Made by a program: the position numbers and the translations under genes | The notes under the pieces: generated by a model | The model's input: the letters and a program-made list of their open reading frames with translations, nothing else | Database searches by the model: none | What the model was told of the DNA's origin: nothing | Shown here: one piece after another, positions 33,721 to 42,264 of the stretch | How positions within the stretch are numbered: the stretch's first letter is position 1 | How the letters are laid out: every line of letters begins with the position of its first letter | Source: Leptolyngbya sp. Cla-17 | GTDB lineage: Bacteria; Cyanobacteriota; Cyanobacteriia; Leptolyngbyales; Leptolyngbyaceae | DNA: 62,067 bases | Direction: 5' to 3' | Assembly (NCBI RefSeq): GCF_016807185.1 | Contig: NZ_JAEVYN010000008.1 | Coordinates: 94,274-156,340 of the forward strand

Positions 33721-33948
33721 TTTCAGCGGTAAACCAATCTGAGGTTTGCAATCTGTAAAAGTCAGTGAATCGGTATCTAGAAAGTCTGCCAACGCCATTT
33801 CTAGCACCAGTTCAATGCTGTAGCCAATCTGTTTTGCATGATTGAGGTAAGCTTCCCGAATATGATCTGGCAGCACGGCTAGTAGCATCAATGCTGCATC
33901 GTAGCTTAAATGCTTCTTGTCAGTCTCTGGGAGAGTGTGCATCATCAT
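33703..33948 (-). CDS. Small helical hypothetical protein, 81 aa
   Basis: Product MMMHTLPETDKKHLSYDAAL...is all-helical (AYLNHAKQIGYSIELVLEMA) with a short polar tail. It starts 5 bp after the stop of the GIY-YIG gene, so it is likely the last gene of that unit. It could be a small regulator or antitoxin; not recognised. Confidence 0.45.
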   Translation of the reverse strand: MMMHTLPETDKKHLSYDAALMLLAVLPDHIREAYLNHAKQIGYSIELVLEMALADFLDTDSLTFTDCKPQIGLPLKSNQAA

Positions 33949-33953
33949 GTCCT

Positions 33954-34325
33954 CTAATCTCTATTAGGGTACTGAGCGTTGTACGGTGGCTGTGTGGCAT
34001 GGATGAGAATGCCTTCTAGCTCGTCTCCTAATTTTAGAACATCTGCCATCGTAAGCGGTACGAATGAGATGGCTACATCCCGATGATCATAATCATCTAG
34101 CCAAGACCAACTACACGCTTTGTGTCCTCCTCTAAAACGCTCCCGTAACTTTTTTGCTTTACCTAGATATAGTAATCCACGCTCTCGGTGCCTTACTGCA
34201 TACAAGCCGGGCATCAGTGGGAGAGAGCGAAACTCGCGGGTAATCGATGCACACGACTCAAACGGCACAGATGTGAGTGCTTGCAACAGTTCTCTAGCCT
34301 GCTCCTCAAGTTCTTTCAAAATCAA
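33954..34325 (-). CDS. GIY-YIG domain nuclease-like protein, 123 aa
   Basis: An N-terminal helix precedes the GIY-YIG core: PGLYAVRHRERGLLYLGKAK (GLY...YLG), KLRERFRGGHKACSW with the conserved Arg and His, and LEGILIHATQPPYNAQYPN with the Glu and Asn ends. This is the minimal catalytic fold of homing-type and repair nucleases. It sits directly downstream of parAB (36 bp), so it may be a plasmid maintenance or anti-competition gene. Confidence 0.75.
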   Translation of the reverse strand: MILKELEEQARELLQALTSVPFESCASITREFRSLPLMPGLYAVRHRERGLLYLGKAKKLRERFRGGHKACSWSWLDDYDHRDVAISFVPLTMADVLKLGDELEGILIHATQPPYNAQYPNRD

Positions 34326-34360
34326 CCCTCAAGTTCTTTCAATTTATTGTGTGCTAGAAG

Positions 34361-35308
34361 CTAGACCACTTCGGAGACTAATGAGCGTAGATCTACCAGG
34401 AGTTGCTCCAACTTCTTTTGCTTTTTGGGATCATCCCAAATCTTCGACCTCTTGACAATGCGAAAAACATCGTCAATCTGGCTTTTCAAGGGAACCTCCT
34501 CGGCAACCGCAGTTTTAACCTTGAGACTAGCAATGCGTTCTTTGATTTGAATTAAAGAGAGGTCTTGAGTAATCGCATCTTTCAACAACTCTTGACGTTG
34601 ACCTTCATCCTTTACGCGAGCGATCGATTGGGCTTTGGTGTAAGCTATTTGTCCTCGACGCAAAGCCTCCAAAATCTCGAGAGGTAAGTTTAATAGTGAA
34701 AGTCGATTAGTGACAAAGGATGTCCAGTTGACTCCAACTTGAGTAAAAACTTTTTTGATAATTTCGCTGAACATAACGTTATGTTCAGGAGCAGGAGCAG
34801 GTCTTCCTTGTGCTTCATTTCGCATTCGATGCAGCAAAGAGACAACCTCCTCCCTAGGCTTTCCTAGCTCTACTTCCAGAAGTTGCAGAATTCCTTCCGC
34901 CTCCTCTACAGGATTCAGGTCTTCCCGCTGAAGATTTTCGATCAGTGCGATTTGCAGGGCTTCTTTGTCCGCCAACTCACGAATCACAACAGGAACTTCT
35001 GCAAGTTGTGCGCTCTGAGATGCTCTAAATCGGCGCTCTCCAGCAACTAACTCATATAGTCCATTCGGCAACGAGCGAACTAATAAGGGTTCTAAAATTC
35101 CGTGTTCTATAACCGATAGAGTGAGCTGCTCCATTTTTTGAGGATCGAAATACCGTCTGGGTTGCTTGTTTGGAAGAGAAATCTTGTCTATGGGAACAGT
35201 GACAGGCGACACAGATGAACCTGTTTCAGTCGATTGATCATGCTTTCCAAACAGCAAGTCTATCCCCTTAATTTGCCTGCCATAGGGTTCGCTTCGCTTA
35301 GTTGTCAT
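34361..35308 (-). CDS. parB: ParB-family partition protein
   Basis: 315 residues. ParB/Srx core ~35-130: VPIDKISLPNKQPRRYFDPQ, LVAGERRFRASQSAQL (CTP/box II type GERRFRA) and ALIENLQREDLNPVEEAEG (ENIQRxxLNPxEEA). A KorB/HTH-like middle follows to ~250 and a helical dimer end to 315. It overlaps parA by 4 bp (ATGA). It would load on parS and stimulate ParA. No canonical chromosomal parS was seen. Confidence 0.88.
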   Translation of the reverse strand: MTTKRSEPYGRQIKGIDLLFGKHDQSTETGSSVSPVTVPIDKISLPNKQPRRYFDPQKMEQLTLSVIEHGILEPLLVRSLPNGLYELVAGERRFRASQSAQLAEVPVVIRELADKEALQIALIENLQREDLNPVEEAEGILQLLEVELGKPREEVVSLLHRMRNEAQGRPAPAPEHNVMFSEIIKKVFTQVGVNWTSFVTNRLSLLNLPLEILEALRRGQIAYTKAQSIARVKDEGQRQELLKDAITQDLSLIQIKERIASLKVKTAVAEEVPLKSQIDDVFRIVKRSKIWDDPKKQKKLEQLLVDLRSLVSEVV

Positions 35309-36069
35309 TTCAGTGCTCTCAACCCTTTTGAGATTGTTCTGAGTATTGGGACAATAGGATGTCGGGGACTGTAGACCTCCAAAGGCATCAGCTTCTCTGA
35401 GGCATCAGCAAATGCTGTCGAGCGCGGAATCGGAGGGTAAATTTTAGCGAGACCAGATAATTGTTCTTGAATTGCTCCAAGTGTACGCTCATCTTGGGCA
35501 TTCCGTTTATCAAACATGGTTGGAATAAAGCCAGCGATTTCTAAATTTGGGTTATGCCCAGATGAGCGAATCCGTGAGATTGTTCCTAGCAGCTTCTCGG
35601 TTCCCACAAATGCTTTAAATTGAGTTTGAATGGGGACAAGTACATAGGTTGCTGCCACTAAGCTAACAAGACTCAGCAGTCCTAAACTTGGTGGGCAATC
35701 AATTAAAACAAAATCATATTGATCCATTAGTGGTTCCAAAGCCTGCTTGAGTCGCATCTCTCGATTTAGCATTCCTGGCAGCTCAAGTTCTGCCGCACTC
35801 AGATTCAAATTTGCTGGAATCAGACTCATTCTGTGAATATTTTCAATAACAGGGGCTGGAGAATCGCCGACAACGGCATCGTAGACGGATTGCTCCAGAT
35901 CTTCCGACTCCAACCCCATAAAAGTAGTAAGAGATGCTTGTGGGTCCATGTCTATGAGAAGAACATGACCATCCTTTTTGAAAGCAGACAAAGAATAACC
36001 TAAGTTTAAGACCAGAGATGTTTTTCCAACTCCCCCAGCTTGATTAAATAGTGCAATAACTTTTGCCAT
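35305..36069 (-). CDS. parA: ParA-family partition ATPase
   Basis: 254 residues with the deviant Walker A (FNQAGGVGKTSLVLNLGYSL), Walker A' LLIDMDPQASLTTFMG and Walker B FVLIDCPPSLGLLSLVS. It lacks an N-terminal HTH, so it is a ParA of the short kind and ParB probably autoregulates the operon. It drives segregation of the plasmid along the nucleoid. TTGGAGTAA lies just before the ATG. Confidence 0.92.
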   Translation of the reverse strand: MAKVIALFNQAGGVGKTSLVLNLGYSLSAFKKDGHVLLIDMDPQASLTTFMGLESEDLEQSVYDAVVGDSPAPVIENIHRMSLIPANLNLSAAELELPGMLNREMRLKQALEPLMDQYDFVLIDCPPSLGLLSLVSLVAATYVLVPIQTQFKAFVGTEKLLGTISRIRSSGHNPNLEIAGFIPTMFDKRNAQDERTLGAIQEQLSGLAKIYPPIPRSTAFADASEKLMPLEVYSPRHPIVPILRTISKGLRALK

Positions 36070-36339
36070 TTACTCCAATGCTAACTGCCTCGCATGAAGC
36101 ATACCGCACTCGTGGGTGTTTGGTTACCTTCATTATTTAGGTGCATGGGGACTTCCAAGAACCCATCACCTTTAACTCCTTAATATAAAATTTGTCAGAA
36201 ACCGCTTAGTCCTGCTTTTGAGTCTCGCCCTGATAGGTTCTCTAAAATTCAATCTAATTCAGGCTTTTCAGCTCATCTTGCATCTTTTTGCCCGTGTGTT
36301 GGCTCAACGCCTATTTGTTTTTCCAGCCCTAAAAAGTTT
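36070..36339. other. Non-coding spacer between resolvase and parA
   Basis: 270 bp leading into parA (promoter and possibly the centromere). No strong palindrome or iterated site was found; the repeats GGTTCTC/AATTCAATCTAATTCAGG near 36236-36262 are too weak to call. Confidence 0.25.
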
Positions 36340-36963
36340 CTATAATTTCTGAATTCGCTTCAAGTAACTTTTGACTGTATTGTAAGCCAATCCAGTTTCC
36401 CGCTGCATTTGTCCTTGCGAATAGCCCGTTGTTTGCATCGTGGCTAATTTATCTTTCCATTCCTCAAAACCATCTGGTCTTCCTAAAACCTTCCCTTGAG
36501 ATTGCACCCGCTGCAATCCGGCTTTTGTCCGCTCCGAAATTCGCACCGCTTCCTGTTGTGCAAAGTAGGAGAGCACACCAATCACAATATGGGACACGAG
36601 TTCGTTGTCGGTATCGAGCAGCGGTTCGGTATAGCTCTTGAATCGAACACCAAAACTGTCAAGCTGCTGAAGGTAAACAATCGTCTTGCGGATACCTTCA
36701 CGGGTGAAGCGATCTAGCGACCAAAACAGCACGACATCAAATTTTCGCCGGGCCGCATCCTCAAACAAACGAGAAAAATTGCCTCGCTCCCGTTTGCCCT
36801 TTCGTCCAGACTCCTGATCTTTGTAAATGTCGTGAATTTGCCATCCTTGACGATCGCAAAACTCTTGTAGTTGCAGAAGCTGATTATCAGTGTCCTGTCC
36901 TTTATCGGTGGTCGAGACACGAAGATAGAGCGCAACAAGCGTGGGACGATTATTCTTGGTCAT
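36340..36963 (-). CDS. Small serine recombinase (resolvase/invertase family)
   Basis: 207 residues: catalytic domain ~8-145 with the nucleophile in YLRVSTTDKGQ, the arginines in FWSLDRFTREGIRKT, and SERTKAGLQRVQSQGKVLGR as the long E helix; C-terminal HTH ~165-205 (GYSQGQMQRETGLAYNTVKS). This layout matches plasmid multimer resolvases and some invertases. Next to parAB and with res-like repeats directly upstream, dimer resolution is the best guess. Confidence 0.85.
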   Translation of the reverse strand: MTKNNRPTLVALYLRVSTTDKGQDTDNQLLQLQEFCDRQGWQIHDIYKDQESGRKGKRERGNFSRLFEDAARRKFDVVLFWSLDRFTREGIRKTIVYLQQLDSFGVRFKSYTEPLLDTDNELVSHIVIGVLSYFAQQEAVRISERTKAGLQRVQSQGKVLGRPDGFEEWKDKLATMQTTGYSQGQMQRETGLAYNTVKSYLKRIQKL

Positions 36964-36973
36964 GCCACCAATA

Positions 36974-37075
36974 GTATCAAAAAAGGGTCGTTTTTTGATA
37001 CCCCTTCTAGGCGAGCAGTAACTGTCGATTTAAGCCAGTTTCAGACGGCTTAAATTTATACCCCTTTTTTGACAC
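36974..37075. promoter_or_regulatory. Putative res site of the resolvase
   Basis: Three related motifs: GTATCAAAAAA (36974-36984), its inverse TTTTTTGATAC (36991-37001) and TTTTTTGACACC (37064-37075), plus a perfect 9 bp inverted repeat ATTTAAGCC/GGCTTAAAT (37028-37036 and 37047-37055). They begin 11 bp upstream of the resolvase start. Paired subsites of this kind are typical of res sites. Confidence 0.55.
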
Positions 37076-37347
37076 CCTGTAATCGATCTCCACTGCACCG
37101 CCGTTACCAATCTGGATGAGATGGTGATCGCTACACTCAGCTTTTGAGCGTACCCGGAGCTTGGCTTTGATTTTCAGGTGTTACAGAACTCATGTGCAAC
37201 CGCAAGTTTTGAGGCATTGATTTTGAGACGGGTTTTGAAACACCCAAAGTCTGATTTTGCCGTTCGTAGGAGATCGCTCTTATGAGTGTTTCTTTTGGGG
37301 TCGTTTGTTTGACAGATAACGACTGCGTTCAGAGGATGCAAGTCATA
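37076..37347. other. Non-coding region before IS630
   Basis: About 270 bp without a supported gene between the putative res site and the next insertion sequence. Confidence 0.3.
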
Positions 37348-37352
37348 CCAAT

Positions 37353-38526
37353 TTAAATGGTTTCAATGACAGATAGTGCATTGAGGATAAAGGGGTAGCC
37401 CGTGAGAGAAGCAATCACTTGAGGGGTTAACTGGGATAAGAGTTGATCTACTCTGGATTGCAGTTGGTCAAGCGTTTTGAACGAAACCCACTTGAGATCC
37501 GCCTTGAGATATTCCCATAGCCTCTCAATTGGATTTATAGCGTTTCCGGCTCCTGTGAGGTACAAACTAAAGGCTCAAACCCTTGCTCTCTATTATTCTG
37601 CCCGTACCTCATCCGACAGAAAACCGCTATAACTCCGGACAGTAAGGCGGTTGGAACACCAGGATAATGTTCTGTGGCACAATCAACGCTTTGCCTTTGT
37701 GGAACCGTCCGTTATCCACTTGCAGGATATTGAGACTATCGGGGTAAGCCTTGGAGAACTCATCCAAGAAGCATTGGTAGCACTCGGTATCGACATGGGA
37801 GAACTGCCAGAAAAAGGATTCTCCGGTGGCAGGTTCCACAGCGCCATAGAGCCAGAATGCTTTGAACACCCGTTGCCATGAGCCAATGGGTTTCACTCCA
37901 AAGGCTGTAATCAAACGCCCGATAATGGTATGCAGCCCAAAGCGGCTCTCATCCCCAGCAAAATAGCGAATAGGTCGTTTATCCTGGCGCACTTGCCGAG
38001 CGTATTGGCTCAACAAATCGAGGTCGTCTGCAAGGTTTGCTTAAATGCCTCTCGTTGTGCTCGGTTCTGCTTGAGGTTGTTGGGGACGAGCCACTTTTAG
38101 CTTGGCTTTGAGCCGATAACGGGTCATCTGGTAGACCGCATGATACTGGGCTTCTATTCCTAAACTCTCCAAGAGCCACTGCTGCACCTCCCCATAGCTG
38201 TCAAACCCATTGTCCGGTTCCTGCAATCGCTTTGCTAAGGCAACTTCTGCCCACATTGGAATCATCCGGTTGCCTCCTCCTGGCGTTGGCTTGACCACCA
38301 GCAATGCCTCTAATCCTTGTGCTCGATACAGCGCTAACCACTTTTGCACCGTGCCTCGATGCCTGCCAATTGCAACCGCGATCTGGCTGATGCTCGGTGC
38401 TTGCGCTCGTTTGAGCCAGTACAACACTTGCAATCGTTCTTTAACTATCGGCTGTTCAACCGTTCGCAAGCGGGTGCCTAACTCCTCGAGACTTTCTTTA
38501 ATTACGATTGCGCTGACACCAGCCAT
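37353..38526 (-). pseudogene. IS630 transposase, frameshifted and split
   Basis: The N-terminal part (38526 to 38041) encodes a HTH region (SISQIAVAIGRHRGTVQKWL). The DDE part starts about 38016 (LSQYARQVRQDKRPIRYFAG, LQVDNGRFHKGK, FQPPYCPEL) and is interrupted after PEL by the 92 bp MITE, resuming NPIERLWEYLKADLKW. Between the two halves the frame changes at least twice (NRAQREAFKQTL is in a third frame). Not functional. Confidence 0.85.
37538..37629 (-). mobile_element. 92-bp MITE, copy 2 (inside IS630)
   Basis: Reverse orientation of copy 1, flanked by TA (37536-37537, 37630-37631). The sister IS at 11913-12436 has the empty site: GGATTTAACTC there versus GGATT-TA-MITE-TA-ACTC here, proving insertion at TA with duplication of TA. 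Confidence 0.92.
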
Positions 38527-38590
38527 GATTAGACTCTCACCTCTACATTCCTCAGTTTATCTGATCTGTAACTACTCCAATTTAATTTGG

Positions 38591-38722
38591 TATGACTCTT
38601 TGATTCCGGGGTCAATTGTGGCAGCGACTGGCAGCTTTGATGCAGGCATTCTCAGCCTTGTTGTCGGTGCATGGCTGGCATCAGTGGTCATGTTTGTGTT
38701 AGGGCGAGTGATCCGGTATTGA
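38591..38722 (+). pseudogene. C-terminal membrane-segment remnant
   Basis: The plus-strand frame next to the IS end reads IVAATGSFDAGILSLVVGAW and LASVVMFVLGRVIRY then TGA. It looks like the last membrane spans of a protein whose 5' part was lost at the IS630 insertion. No family assigned; it overlaps the end of the GNAT gene by 24 bp. Confidence 0.3.
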
Positions 38723-39322
38723 TAAAGACAAGATGATTGAACCAAACGTAGTGCCAAACAAATGTATCGTCTTCATGGCCACCACTTGAAAGCCTAATGA
38801 TTTATAGAGTTTCTGCGCCCTCACATTACTCACGTCAACACTAATAAAAATAGGGCTTAATGCGATTTCTGCTTCGGCAATACACTGCGAAAGTAATTGG
38901 CGACCAATGCCCTGGTTTCGGTACCTGGCGCTTACAGCGAGATTGCTAACGTAAAAGCTTCCCACAGGATAGTCCTGTTGCAAAACATGCTGAAGTAGGA
39001 GATGTTGCACCAATTTTAACCAAAGCTTTTGACTGAAGTTGAGAATCTCGCCATAGTCATCAGCAGCAGTAACGCAGGCAGCAGGAACAAAAATGACAAT
39101 TCCCACAGCGCGACGGTCGATTTCTGCAATTCGGATGTATTGATGGCTAAACCGATTGTGCGATCGCCGGACTAAATCGGTGAGACATGCGATCGCGTAT
39201 GAGCCAAACATTAAGGCAAACAGTTCTGGCACTGACTCATAAATCAAACAGGCGACCTCCTTTGAATTATGGCGAGCCAATGACATAGGCAGATAATAGA
39301 TTTCTTCGCTTTGGTGAGCCAT
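38699..39322 (-). CDS. GNAT-family N-acetyltransferase, 207 aa
   Basis: GNAT fold: IRIAEIDRRAVGIVIFVPA (beta strands), YVSNLAVSARYRNQGIGRQL with the acetyl-CoA loop RNQGIGRQ, and the C-terminal LYKSLGFQVV. Substrate unknown. ATG 39322 is preferred to the TTG at 39328. It is followed by an IS-truncated remnant and preceded by ~330 bp without a clear gene, so there is no operon context. Confidence 0.8.
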   Translation of the reverse strand: MAHQSEEIYYLPMSLARHNSKEVACLIYESVPELFALMFGSYAIACLTDLVRRSHNRFSHQYIRIAEIDRRAVGIVIFVPAACVTAADDYGEILNFSQKLWLKLVQHLLLQHVLQQDYPVGSFYVSNLAVSARYRNQGIGRQLLSQCIAEAEIALSPIFISVDVSNVRAQKLYKSLGFQVVAMKTIHLFGTTFGSIILSLSIPDHSP

Positions 39323-39654
39323 GGTCAAAACTGAGACCTTATCGCACTACGATTTCGCCCCCAACATCTTTTCTCGTAGCGATGCTTCGCAGATACTGCA
39401 GGATCGTCTCCTGAAATTCTTGCAACAAAACCAATCAATTTCAATGGACTATCGGCACCCATTGCCTTAGCTGTTTGGGTAAAGCAATCACTTTCAACAA
39501 CAATTTCACCATTTTTGTGATGGGCAAGATAACGGTTAAGCTAACCGGACGGAAACAATCTTTGCCACTCAAAAAACAGCCTACTGCCCCTGTCTACCTC
39601 AGGGACTATGTTATACAGCAGGTGATAAAGAGGATTTGATTGTTAAGATCCTCT
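39323..39654. other. Intergenic region with short remnants
   Basis: No supported gene. A plus-strand stretch encodes SAPIALAVWVKQSLSTTISP and another 39-codon frame begins ATG 39520; both look like degraded pieces. They are not annotated as genes. Confidence 0.25.
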
Positions 39655-40761
39655 TTAAGCAGATATAAATTCCTGATGCCATTGTAGAGCAACTTTATCC
39701 CAGCCAAACGAATCTTTAAAAGCTATTGCATCTTGTCTTAAATATTCTTGTTTTTCGGGATTTTTCAGTAAGTCTATCACTGCTTCAATAAAAGCATTAT
39801 TTGTTTGCTCATTGCCAGCAGGCCCTTGGATTCTGACACCTGATTTCACAGTTTCGTCTAAACCTGCACATGTTGTTACTACTGGAACACAACCAGCAGC
39901 TTGTGCTTTCCAAGCACTAATACAGAAAATCTCGACATCTGTATGACAAGGGTAAACCCAGATTCCAGATTTGAATAATTCTTCAACTAGCTGTTTATGC
40001 CCAATTCTGCCATGTTCATAGACATTTTTTTGATCAAAAAGTTGTAAGAGTCTTTTCTTTTTATCTGGCAATTGAGGAAATTTATTGATATAGGGGGAAT
40101 TAATTAAAGCATCAATTCCTTGCCAACCATAAAAAATGTGTAATTCAACATTTGGCACTTCGTTGAGAACCTGATCCCATTGAGCAAGTAAATTTTCAAT
40201 ACCTCTTGTATAATCACTAATCGAAATTAGTCTCCTAGGATTTCTAATAATTCCTGCTAAATTGAAGTCTTCTAGATTAATACCATTCGTCGTTAAAAAT
40301 ATCTTGTTTTCAGGAATCCAATCTGGGAGAAGTGATTTATGAAATTTAGACAACATAAAAAGTTTATCAAAACTTGATAGAAAATATAAACGCTGAGCCT
40401 CTTCTATCGGAGGAAATAATTGAGGGTTATCATGCATCCAAACAGCAGTTTTTTTGGCTTTAACTTTCATTTGCATAGGCTGTAGCCAAGCGCGATGAAA
40501 GATCAACACATTAAAGTTGTCTTGGGGATTAAATTTGTCAACAGACTGATAAACTACGCCGCCATACACCCCTGCCATATCACCGCATCTATTAAAAATA
40601 GTAACTTGATATCCCAAATTAACTAATTCTTGACTCAAGTAAATTATCGCTTCTTCACTGCCCCCAATACCTTTATTTACAGATAGAGGAGACCAATTTT
40701 CTACATGAAAGGGAAAATTGGAATAAATTACGATTGAGTTATTTTCCCAGTTCATTGTCAT
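39655..40761 (-). CDS. Glycosyltransferase, GT4-like (GT-B fold), 368 aa
   Basis: N-terminal domain with SVNKGIGGSEEAIIYLSQEL and LVNLGYQVTIFNRCGD, where GGSE is the acceptor-side loop of GT-B enzymes. The C-terminal domain carries LISISDYTRGIENLLAQWDQ, ELHIFYGWQG and VYPCHTDVEIFCISAWKAQA with the E-x7-E-like donor site, then AGCVPVVTTCAG. It transfers a sugar from a nucleotide donor; acceptor unknown. The gene is far more AT-rich than its surroundings, suggesting recent acquisition. GGAG lies 7 nt before ATG. Confidence 0.85.
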   Translation of the reverse strand: MTMNWENNSIVIYSNFPFHVENWSPLSVNKGIGGSEEAIIYLSQELVNLGYQVTIFNRCGDMAGVYGGVVYQSVDKFNPQDNFNVLIFHRAWLQPMQMKVKAKKTAVWMHDNPQLFPPIEEAQRLYFLSSFDKLFMLSKFHKSLLPDWIPENKIFLTTNGINLEDFNLAGIIRNPRRLISISDYTRGIENLLAQWDQVLNEVPNVELHIFYGWQGIDALINSPYINKFPQLPDKKKRLLQLFDQKNVYEHGRIGHKQLVEELFKSGIWVYPCHTDVEIFCISAWKAQAAGCVPVVTTCAGLDETVKSGVRIQGPAGNEQTNNAFIEAVIDLLKNPEKQEYLRQDAIAFKDSFGWDKVALQWHQEFISA

Positions 40762-40999
40762 CTAATTTCTCCAAAAAAACTGTACATTCAAATTTGAGAT
40801 CTTGTTTAAATAAAGAGATTTCAAGTAGGTTATAAATCGCTCTTTCCCCAATCTAATTCGCCATCATTTCTTTTACCTGTATCTAGCCTCAATCAGTTTT
40901 TCCAAGCTGTATAAAGAATCTATGTAAGCCGTGAGAGAGTAAAGACAACCCAACCCTCACCCCTGACTGCCTGACACATCTTTTTATGCCTTCATAGAA
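40762..40999. other. Intergenic, no gene seen
   Basis: AT-rich 240 bp upstream of the glycosyltransferase; presumably its promoter. Confidence 0.25.
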
Positions 41000-41456
41000 T
41001 TATGGCTGACAGGTTAACGAACGGACGCGAGTAAACCAAATTTGGTCGTAGAAGTCGTGTTCTGCTCGTTTGGAAGCAAAAACAGGTTGCGGATCTTGAA
41101 GCAAGAGGGCAACCGGAGAGAGCAGTTCTCTTCCTTTGTGCATGACTCCTTGCAGCCAACGCAGCCCGATTTTGAGATAGCTAATTCATCGCCTCCAACG
41201 GGGGGCTACCTGTTGACACAACCTAGCTAATTGCACGGCCATGCCCTGAGTCGTGGCATAAAGCAGGGCAATGGCGCAGACCAAATAGAGCCGTTCTAGG
41301 GACCTAGGGGAGCGCAAACGCGAACCTTCTAACTCGAAGGCCCCTGACTTGCTGTCCAAAAACAATTCCTCTACACGAAACCTCAGGCATACTGCCAAAG
41401 CGTTTATAGGGTTGGAGCTTGGTCGGTAACTACCGACCAAGAATCTTTGGCTCCCT
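41000..41456 (-). pseudogene. IS4-family transposase fragment
   Basis: Minus-strand reading LRFRVEELFLDSKSGAFELE, RLYLVCAIALLYATTQGMAV and, past an internal TGA at about 41185, ISYLKIGLRWLQGVMHKGRE to TAA 41000. This is the C-terminal end of an IS4-type transposase with the conserved YxxRxxxE-like helix replaced by RFRVEELF. The 5' part is cut at the IS6-like end at 41457. Confidence 0.65.
41418..41441. repeat. Perfect 24-bp palindrome
   Basis: Arms CTTGGTCGGTA and TACCGACCAAG separated by AC. The core GGTCGGTA recurs at the far end of the adjacent IS6-like remnant (about 42134-42143, inverted). Function unknown. Confidence 0.6.
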
Positions 41457-42139
41457 GGTATTGTCAATTAACCCAAAGGTAGAATAATCGTACTGGTTCC
41501 ACTCGGTTCACGATTGCTGCCCCACTTACTCCCGTCATCGATTCCCCAGCGAAATTATTAGCCACTGTGTCTGGCTCTATTACACCTTTCCCTTAGTCTA
41601 TCGGGACATCGAGAAGAAGATGCTGTTGAAACGATTCGGGAGTGGTGCCAGAAATTCGGGCAGCCGTACGCCAATCAACTGCGTCGTAAACGCGCGTTCA
41701 TCGCGGATAAATGGCATCTCGACGAAATGGTGGTGACGATCAAGAAGCAGCAATATTATTTGTGGCGGGCCGTAGACTTAGAAGAGAACGTCCTGGAAGT
41801 ATTGCTGCAACGGCATCGGGACATGAAGGCGGCAAAGCGATTCTTCCGTAAACTCCTCAAAAAAAAAGACTTCGTGCCACGGGTGATTGTCACCGATAAA
41901 CTCAAGAGCTACGAAGCAGCAAAGAAGCAAGTGATGAAGAACGTGGAGCATCGACAGCACATGGGATGGAACAATTGAGCCGAGAACTCCCATCAACCGA
42001 ATCGCCAAGAACTGCGCCAACGATTTCAAGATTGACGAGAAGTGGCTGGGCTAAAATCTGCTACGTAAATTGAGTGAACCTGACAATTGCGGGATTATTG
42101 TGCTTAATTTTGAACATCTCCGGTTAAGTTGACAATACC
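41457..42139 (+). mobile_element. IS6-family remnant
   Basis: Inverted ends GGTATTGTCAA (41457 and 42129-42139). Inside is a decayed IS6/IS240-type transposase on the plus strand: SHCVWLYYTFPLSYRDIEKK, then after a deletion IREWCQKFGQPYANQLRRKR..DKWHLDEMVV, LWRAVDLEENVLEVLLQRHR, KRFFRKLLKKKDFVPRVIVT and HRQHMGWNN, ending in TGA. Not functional. At 683 bp it is shorter than intact members. Confidence 0.7.
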
Positions 42140-42264
42140 GACCCTAGACATAAACTACTTGACGGAACCCATCTGTTAGCTCAACTTCTCCTAGCGAATT
42201 AGTCTGAAGCCTGCGAAAATCTGACCTTAGCAGCCCAGCCCACCTTCGGCACTTTCCAGCACCT

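Larger units (their letters stand above)
37348..38590 (-). mobile_element. IS630-family element, type C, interrupted by a MITE
   Basis: Ends CCAATTTAAATGG and, inverted, CCAAATTAAATTGG with TA outside on both sides (37346-37347, 38591-38592). 1,243 bp in total, or 1,149 bp without the MITE and its TA. Same type as the truncated copy at 11913. Confidence 0.8.

Noticed and set aside
35305..36340. Canonical parS near parAB
   Set aside because: No match to the TGTTCCACGTGGAACA type and no iterated site in the spacers; a plasmid-specific centromere may exist but cannot be named.
39520..39639. 39-codon plus-strand frame before the glycosyltransferase
   Set aside because: No ribosome site and no partner; probably part of a decayed gene.
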